Source of the DNA: Bacillus sp. JCM 19058
GTDB lineage: Bacteria; Bacillota; Bacilli; Bacillales_H; Bacillaceae_D
Direction: 5' to 3'
NCBI GenBank assembly: GCA_001310555.1
Contig: BAXO01000126.1
Span: forward strand, 1-12,291
DNA: 12,291 nt
Below, one piece after another: positions 7,174 through 12,291 of the stretch. The position numbers were made by a program, and so were the translations under genes. The number at the start of each line of letters is the position of its first letter. The first letter of the stretch is position 1. Under the pieces are notes generated by a model. The model was given only the letters and a program-made list of their open reading frames with translations, was not told the origin of the DNA and ran no database searches.

Positions 7174-8629
7174 ATGAGCATCACAAAGGAAAACATTGTA
7201 GACCGCATGAGAATACTCGTCGGTAAAGAGAATGTTATAACGGATTTGGAGACCTTGCAAAACAGCAGCGTTGACCGCTTCCGTAAGTACGAAAAATACT
7301 CGGGTGTATTCACACGGCCGATTCCTGCAGCTATTGTAAAAGCACAGTCGACAAAGGATATTGCCGCTGTTTTAACATTTTGTAACGAAAACAACATTAA
7401 CGTCATTCCTCGGACAGGAAATTCAGCGCTGGAAAGCATGCTCGAATCGGTTAAAGAAAACCATATTATTCTTGATGGCTCTGAAATGAAAAAAAGTCAT
7501 TCAAATTGATGAGTACAATATGCAGCTTACTTGCGAGGGCGGCGTCCTACTTGAGGATGTTGAGAACCTCCTTCGGGAAAAAGGCTATACGACGGGGCAC
7601 TCACCACAGTCTAAACCGCTTGCGCAAATGGGTGGACTTGTTGCAACTCGCAGCATTGGCCAGTTCTCAACTCTATATGGTGGGATCGAAGATATGGTCG
7701 TTGGATTAGAAGCAGTGTTTCCAGATGGCAAAATTACACGTATTAAAAATGTCCCACGCCGTGCTGCCGGGCCAGATCTTCGTCACGTGATTATCGGAAG
7801 TGAAGGCTCGCTTTGCTACATCACTGAAGTGACAGTTAAGATCTTTAAATATATGCCAGACAACAACAAGTACTTAGGCTTCACTCTTGACAGCATGAAA
7901 ACTGGATTTGAAATATTGCGCCAAGTTATGGTGGATGGCTACAAACCGTCTATCGCCCGTCTCTACGACGAAGCAGATGCAAAAGGACATTTCTCCCACT
8001 TCAGTCAAGATAAATGCGTCCTTGTCTTTATGGCTGAAGGACCGTCTAAAATTACAGAGGCTACAGCCGAAGCAATCATCAGCATTGCTAAACAATATGA
8101 TGAAATCACTCAAGTGGATAGCCAGTTGATTGAGGATTGGTTCCTGAAATTAAATTGGTATCCAGAGCAAGTGGAAGAAGAGAGACAAGAAATCCTTAGC
8201 ACGAAAAATATAGGGTTTACAACCGAAATTGCTAGTAACTGGAGTACGATCCATGACATCTATACAAGCGCGTGCAAGCGTGTCAAAGCAGAAGTTCCTG
8301 ATGTCACTTGGGTAGGAGGTCATTCCTCCCATAGCTATATGAACGGCACCAACCTTTACTTTGTCTATTATTACGACGTTGTTGATTGCCCCGTGGAAGA
8401 AGAAATCAACAAATACCATAATCCAATTAATAAAATCATTGTAGAAGAAGCGCTCAGACACGGCGGTACAATGGTTCACCATCATGGTGTAGGCAAAGCA
8501 CGAGCCCCTTGGATTAAAGAAGAGCACGGTTCCTCGTTCTATATTCTTAAGACTTTAAAGCAAGCATTCGATCCGAATAATGTTATGAATGCCGGAAATA
8601 TTATTCCAATTGAATTTTTAAATGAATAA
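7174..8629 (+). CDS. FAD-linked oxidase, alkyl-DHAP synthase/YgcU-like, one frameshift
   Basis: The joined product is 484 residues, a member of the VAO/PCMH flavoprotein superfamily with an N-terminal FAD_binding_4 domain and a C-terminal FAD-oxidase cap. FAD-domain signs are TRPIPAAIVKAQSTKDIAAV, GGLVATRSIGQFSTLYGG, IEDMVVGLEAVFPDG and the IGSEGSLCYITEV motif. In the cap, VHHHGVGKARAPWI (near residue 435) matches the histidine cluster of alkyldihydroxyacetonephosphate synthase. The start is ATG 7174 after AAAGGGG. The break is the A7 run 7489-7495; with six bases the frame reads EMKKVIQIDEYNMQL. It is divergent from the transporter operon but shares its leader structure. Ether-lipid synthesis is unlikely beside a kinase and permease; oxidation of a hydroxylated or phosphorylated carbohydrate is more plausible. 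The closest remembered relative is E. coli YgcU, whose reaction I do not know. Confidence 0.87.
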
Positions 8630-8635
8630 AGGCAG

Positions 8636-8660
8636 AAACCGCTCGGTGAGCGAGCGGTTT
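8636..8660 (+). terminator. Terminator after the FAD oxidase gene
   Basis: A perfect 10-bp stem, AAACCGCTCG with CGAGCGGTTT around the loop GTGAG, starts 6 bases after the stop codon. The following T tract is interrupted (TACCCTTTT), so termination may be partial, but the stem is strong. Confidence 0.75.
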
Positions 8661-8768
8661 ACCCTTTTACCGGTTCCTACACAAAGCTCGTGTAGCGCCC
8701 CAACTTTTAAGAAAAGATTCATAATGTGCTAGCGCAGACTTCTCTACATGGTCATGATCCAGCGTCTC

Positions 8769-8799
8769 AATAAAAATAAAGCCACGTTCATCACGTGGC
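8769..8799 (-). terminator. Terminator of yhbH
   Basis: On the minus strand GCCACGT pairs with ACGTGGC (stem 8781-8787 and 8793-8799, loop of 5) and is followed by TTTATTTTTATT. The 5' arm touches the TAG at 8801-8799 that should be the true end of yhbH. Confidence 0.82.
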
Positions 8800-9960
8800 T
8801 AGACGGTAACCTCCTCTTTCTTAAAAAAAGTGCTTCATCGCGTGATACACATCGCCTTTCTCTTTCAAAACATAGTGGCGGAAGCGAGCGTCTTCAATGT
8901 TTCGGTAAGCGCTCATCAGTGTAGAATGCCGAGAGTATTGATTGACTTCCCCATAGCCAAACATACTCGAAATGTCCATTAGCTTTTCCACGAGCTTTAA
9001 GCAACGGGCATTGTCTGACGTGAGATTGTCGCCATCGGAAAAATGAAAGGGATAAATATTATAACGGATCGGATCGTATTTACTCTCAATCACCTCGAGC
9101 GCTTTTTTGTATGCGGAGGAGCAAATCGTTCCGCCGCTCTCTCCCTTTGAAAAAAAAGTCTTCCTCACTGACAACTTTTGCCTCTGTATGGTGAGCGATG
9201 AATTCGATTTCAACAGTTTCATACTTTGTTCTAAGGAAACGAGTCATCCAGAAGAAGAAGCTGCGAGCCATATATTTTTCAAAGCGTCCCATCGATCCGC
9301 TCGTATCCATCATTGCAATGACAACCGCCTTCGACTCAGGTCGAACGACTTCCGTCCACGTTTAAAACGAAGGTCGTCATTATAAATTGGCACGAGTCCC
9401 GGCCGCCCTTCCAAAGCATTTCGTTTTATAGCGGCCAAAATGGTTCGTCTCTTATCAATATTCCCCATTAAGCCCTTCTTGCGAATATCGTGAAAGGCGA
9501 TGTCCTCAATAACTTCATTCGTGTCCTCTTTCTTTTGTAAATTCGGCAGCTCCAGCTCTTCAAAGAGCATCTCTTCCAATTCTAATATAGAAATCTCCGC
9601 TTCGTAGTAATCCTGCCCAGCCTTATCTCCCGCCCCGGATCCAACTCCACCTTGCTGCTTTCCTCCATTTGGATCGCGTGCAACGACATCACCGACCTTA
9701 CTATTACCTTGACCTTGCCCAGCATGTTTATTTTTATCGTAATTATAGCGGATTTTGTATTCATCTAGAGAACGAATCGGAATGCGAATCACATCTCTCC
9801 CATTTGACATGACAATATTTTCTTCGCTGACTAAATCGGGAAGATTTTTTTTGATTGCCTCCTGAACCTTCTCCTGGTGACGCCGTTGATCCTGGTGTCC
9901 TTTGCGATGGAGGGACCAGTTTTCCTGTGACACGACAAAGTTGTGTTTATTATTTTTCAC
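8799..9960 (-). CDS. yhbH: Sporulation protein YhbH (DUF444, VWA-like), three frameshifts
   Basis: The joined product is 386 residues, close to Bacillus subtilis YhbH. The N-terminus ([20 protein letters not shown], then [12 protein letters not shown]) is characteristic of DUF444. A glycine-rich linker follows. A VWA-type domain has the metal-site motif [20 protein letters not shown] (from about residue 217) and the [14 protein letters not shown] motif. The family is needed for normal sporulation in B. subtilis and its relatives are linked with the kinase PrkA/YeaG. Breaks: one A missing at 9361-9363 (frame then [15 protein letters not shown]), one extra in A8 at 9150-9157 ([15 protein letters not shown]), and one extra in A7 at 8823-8829. 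As written the frame stops at 8821; without the extra base it ends [12 protein letters not shown] at TAG 8801-8799. The start is GTG 9960 after GGAGGGG. No prkA is present upstream. Confidence 0.9.
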
Positions 9961-9974
9961 CCATTCCCCTCCTC

Positions 9975-10466
9975 ATTCATTCAATAAATCCTTCAGTGAG
10001 TAACGAATTTTAGAAGAAGGATATTCTTTTGCTGTTACACCCATAAATCACCGTATGATTACAAAGATACGACTGAACGTCATCGCACATTGTTTGGAAT
10101 CATTTAGAAACTTTATTGGAATTGAAAAACTGCGGATTCACACCTTTCCATTGCCTACATAAAGTGTAATAATGAGCAGTTCCATTTGTTTCAAAGTGAA
10201 CCAATCAGAGATTTACAGCAGTACTCGTCGAATATGTGCGTTCCGCCCTTTTACTCCCTGTTCAAGAGTTAGGTAAAGCATCCTCATGAATCATTTTGGC
10301 TTACTTTATCTTATGCAGTTAGAAAAGAGAGTTGCCAATAAATTCTGACAACCTGACTTCAAGCGTATGGACAAGCAGTATTGAGTGAAGTGAGAAGCAA
10401 CTTAACTCGTCGATGGGCAGCAAACAATGTCACCTTCCTAGTGAGTCCTCTTGCTTCATTCGCTTA
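9975..10466. other. Gene-poor stretch upstream of yhbH
   Basis: About 490 bases with no convincing gene. Short open frames occur, for example an ATG at about 10054 on the plus strand giving some 34 residues, but none has a ribosome binding site or a recognisable motif. The part nearest 9975 must hold the yhbH promoter; a sigma-E type would be expected from B. subtilis, but I found no clear -35/-10 pair. Confidence 0.5.
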
Positions 10467-10467
10467 G

Positions 10468-10509
10468 TCACTCCCACCCCAAACAGCCGTTCCTTGTTCA
10501 TATACAGAT
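10468..10509 (-). repeat. 42-bp direct repeat, copy 1
   Basis: Identical over 42 bases to 12138-12179 and in the same orientation; similarity continues more weakly for about 15 bases on the right side. Read on the minus strand both copies encode SVYEQGTAVWGGSD. Here the frame closes at once with TAA and the upstream frame is broken, so this copy looks like a gene-end fragment. Confidence 0.9.
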
Positions 10510-10538
10510 TCTAACTATTTTTGATTGTAGCACTAGCA

Positions 10539-10799
10539 TTATTTTACATACTTTTTCGGGCTGTACCCAATCCTAAAGCCACTGCCTACATGATCGTCAT
10601 GCAGGTCTGTATTCGAAAGATACAGTTCGAAGTCCCAATTCGAAGTCTTTATGCCTAGTATTGATTCTGAAAAAATTGCAATCTCAAACACTATGATATA
10701 TGATAGTGACCAAAACAAAATGAATACGATTCCATAGTAATAATAGATTCTTAGGGAGGCAAGGACTTTGGGATTATAAACATTTTGTGGAGACACCAA
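10539..10799 (-). CDS. Hypothetical small membrane protein
   Basis: An 86-residue frame with a TTG start at 10799. Residues about 20-47 form one long hydrophobic helix (YYYYGIVFILFWSLSYIIVF onward), followed by a polar tail (SNWDFELYLSNTDLHDDHVG). A TATAAT lies about 28 bases upstream, but the -35 box is poor and the ribosome binding site (GAGGG) is 14 bases away. It overlaps the plus-strand frame described at 10727-11000; at most one is likely to be a true gene at the overlap. I do not recognise a family. Confidence 0.35.
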   Translation of the reverse strand: MVSPQNVYNPKVLASLRIYYYYGIVFILFWSLSYIIVFEIAIFSESILGIKTSNWDFELYLSNTDLHDDHVGSGFRIGYSPKKYVK

Positions 10800-11000
10800 T
10801 TTTATGGAATTTCCCTCTATTGATTATAGTACGGGTATTCAATCAAAAGGGGCGGGTTCAGTGGAAGGAACGCATGATAAAATACCTGCTTATGAGATCA
10901 GGAATGAGTTGCTATTGCTTACACATGCGACACTTTTCCTGTAGCACCAGCAGCCAACTTTAAAGTTTTTAGAGATAAAATGAAAGCTGACTCTAACTAA
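10727..11000 (+). pseudogene. Remnant of the 3' end of a toxin-like gene
   Basis: A plus-strand frame is open from about 10727 to TAG 10942-10944 and contains FMEFPSIDYSTGIQSKGAGS followed by VEGTHDKIPAYEIRNEL. Another frame, open to TAA 10998-11000, continues with FPVAPAANFKVFRDKMKADSN-like coding. Together they look like one C-terminal region broken by a frameshift near 10930. The Gly-Ala-Gly-Ser-Val-Glu-Gly-Thr-His stretch is of the kind seen near the C-terminal toxin domains of large secreted Bacillus polymorphic toxins. There is no start or N-terminal part. A membrane protein follows after 52 bases, in the position an immunity gene would take. The family call is inference from residue patterns only. 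Confidence 0.35.
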
Positions 11001-11052
11001 TGGGGCAACTTTTAATTTAAGTTTATATACATTTAGGAAAGAGGCTTTACAA

Positions 11053-11491
11053 ATGAAAAGTAGCTTTTGGAGAAAAATCATACTTAGACTATTAGCAAGT
11101 ATTGTCGCTACTTTATTAATAACGGTAATACTATCTATTTTTATGTATTCGATACCTTTAATATTATCTTCATCTTTAGAAACTGGCGAATTTACTTTTG
11201 GATTTTGGATTGTCTCCATTGGTATTTTTATAAGTCCAGTTACTGCGGTTTGTACGATATTATCGTTTTTTTATTGATAGTTACTTGGGTAGATTTGATT
11301 CTAAAGAAAAATATAACAAAGGGTTAGTCATTTATTCAATCTTAGGTATTATTGTTTCTTTTGGTTATAGTATAATGTTATTTGATGGTTTACCAATATT
11401 GGCTGCCGGCATGGCTTATTTAATAATGGGTCTAGTCTTAGCAAATATTTATTATCACATTTTACTGTTTTTTAATAAATACATAAAATAA
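11053..11491 (+). CDS. Four-helix small membrane protein, one frameshift; possible immunity protein
   Basis: Joined, this encodes 145 residues with four hydrophobic helices: IILRLLASIVATLLITVILS, FGFWIVSIGIFISPVTAVCT, GLVIYSILGIIVSFGYSIML and ILAAGMAYLIMGLVLANIYY. The break is in T7 at 11266-11272; with six bases the frame reads ILSFFIDSYLGRFDSKEKYN. As written it gives two separate products of 74 and 68 residues. GAAAGAGG lies 7 bases before the ATG at 11053. The gene is much more AT-rich than the metabolic genes to the left. I do not recognise the family. Its place directly after a toxin-like 3' end suggests an immunity protein, but this rests on position alone. Confidence 0.65.
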
Positions 11492-11633
11492 GATAATGAA
11501 ATTCAAAACTAATGCGAAAAATACGAATTTGTAGCTTAATAGAACTTGATCAAACTTTTTGATAATAAGTTATTGTCATTAATTTTAAAAATTGTTAATA
11601 TTTTAAGCATCAATTAAAGATGGAGGTATTAAC

Positions 11634-11846
11634 ATGAATGAAAATAGAGAAACTCCTGAAAGAAGAAGAGAAAGATTAAGACAAAAAGAATTACAAAGAA
11701 ATCCAACTGGAAGCATGAATGATGCATTTAATAGAGGAGGAGCAGGAAACCTTGTTGATTTAGTAGGAAGTTTAGGTTGGAAAGGTACCGGTATTCTTAT
11801 TATTATCATCGCAATTATAATTATATTAATATCGATTTTTAAATGA
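11634..11846 (+). CDS. DUF6366 family small membrane protein
   Basis: A 70-residue protein with a charged N-terminus (RETPERRRERLRQKELQRNP), the segment TGSMNDAFNRGGAGNLVDLV, and one C-terminal membrane helix (ILIIIIAIIIILISIF). This matches the pattern of the small Bacillus proteins grouped as DUF6366, whose function is unknown. GGAGGT (11622-11627) lies 6 bases before the ATG. The reading frame is intact. About 140 AT-rich bases separate it from the membrane protein upstream, with no clear terminator or promoter between. Confidence 0.8.
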   Translation: MNENRETPERRRERLRQKELQRNPTGSMNDAFNRGGAGNLVDLVGSLGWKGTGILIIIIAIIIILISIFK

Positions 11847-11932
11847 TCTGTAAATCATAAACATTCTTTCAGATTTAAAAACTACGATATCGGAAATGCC
11901 CATTTTTAATATTTTAACTGCTACCACATGAT

Positions 11933-12291
11933 TTAAACGGCGTGAGACCTGTATTCCAATGGATTTCGTTTAACTCTTCCTTTATCTATCGCTTGCCGTA
12001 AAGCTTCTAGCGGCCCGTACTTATAGATAATACTTTTCACCCCCCCAAAAAAGATTCCATTAGTCCAAAATCAATACACCTTCTTACACGTGACGTATTG
12101 TGATTCATCTTGCTTTTTCAAACCCATACGCTGTTCATCACTCCCACCCCAAACAGCCGTTCCTTGTTCATATACAGATATACTAACTTTTTTTTGTTTA
12201 AGTCAATTTCATAAATGCCTATTTCAGAAATAAATACGAATATCATTAGCCGACATACACAGAATTATTCGCTATTTTAAATGGCCATTGT
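11933..12291 (-). pseudogene. Broken gene of unknown family running off the right edge
   Basis: On the minus strand coding-like sequence continues through several frames. A first part has FKIANNSVYVG, then FISEIGIYEIDLNKKK. After the A8 run near 12188-12195 comes SVYEQGTAVWGGSDEQRMGL followed by KKQDESQYVTCKKVY and a TGA. The same frame then continues with GVKSIIYKYGPLEALRQAID and KGRVKRNPLEYRSHAV to TAA 11935-11933. At least two shifts and one stop interrupt it, more damage than the single-run breaks elsewhere in the window. It contains repeat copy 2. The family is not recognised. Confidence 0.4.
12138..12179 (-). repeat. 42-bp direct repeat, copy 2
   Basis: Identical to 10468-10509, 1670 bases to the left. 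Here it lies inside a longer minus-strand coding-like frame, so this copy is probably closer to the ancestral gene and copy 1 is a fragment or a recombination product. The stretch between the copies holds the toxin-like remnant and the small membrane protein genes. Confidence 0.9.

Noticed and set aside
8677..8695. CTACAC/GTGTAG hairpin as a second terminator
   Set aside because: No T run follows on either strand; two stronger terminators already serve the convergent genes.
1102..9157. Programmed ribosomal frameshifting as the common cause of the breaks
   Set aside because: The runs occur in unrelated genes, lack the usual heptamer-plus-structure context, and several genes would need two or three events.
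9107..9385. Plus-strand open frame within yhbH
   Set aside because: Antisense to the conserved VWA motif region of yhbH and without a ribosome binding site.
1..12291. CRISPR arrays, tRNA or rRNA genes, complete insertion sequences
   Set aside because: No regularly spaced repeats, no cloverleaf or rRNA segments and no transposase frame or terminal inverted repeats were seen; the only long repeat is the 42-bp pair.

Overview
The window looks like a chromosomal segment of a Gram-positive, endospore-forming member of the Bacillaceae. The support is strong AGGAGG-type ribosome binding sites, TTG and GTG starts, sigma-A promoters with 17-bp spacers, a DUF6366 small protein and the sporulation gene yhbH. 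I cannot name the species from sequence alone.

Layout. 1-404: tail of an unknown gene, a 65-residue helix-hairpin-helix protein and a doubtful micro-ORF on the + strand, ending at a bidirectional terminator (503-532). 556-2418 (minus): an AraC-type regulator and, downstream of it, a phytanoyl-CoA dioxygenase family enzyme. 2584-6930 (minus) and 7174-8629 (plus): the centrepiece, a carbohydrate or polyol module. It contains a GlpP-family RNA antiterminator, an MFS transporter, a short-chain dehydrogenase, an FGGY sugar kinase and a divergent FAD oxidase resembling alkyl-DHAP synthase. The same gene families occur together in the poorly understood Escherichia coli ygc region (ygcP, yqcE/ygcS, ygcW, ygcE, ygcU). 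8799-9960 (minus): yhbH. 10000-12291: an AT-rich, decaying accessory region with a 42-bp direct repeat, what looks like the 3' end of a toxin-like gene, a four-helix membrane protein, a DUF6366 protein and a broken gene at the right edge.

How the parts work together. Both catabolic transcription units (transporter-dehydrogenase-kinase on the minus strand, FAD oxidase on the plus strand) start at strong promoters. Each is followed by nearly the same short leader: CAAGTT, GCTAGAG, GAGAAAAGCGA, then an intrinsic terminator whose 5' arm lies inside the conserved box. The gene for the GlpP-family antiterminator sits between the two leaders. The simplest reading is that this protein, on binding a phosphorylated metabolite, lets RNA polymerase pass both terminators, so uptake, oxidation and phosphorylation are switched on together.

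Quality note. Almost every gene longer than about 400 bases is interrupted by frameshifts. Eleven are repaired by removing one base from an A/T run of 7-8; two more need one added base in short runs, and the AraC gene has a probable further one. Between the shifts the frames are free of stops and the catalytic residues are intact. The breaks are therefore probably sequencing errors, or very recent run expansions, rather than old decay. Joined coordinates are given for these genes.
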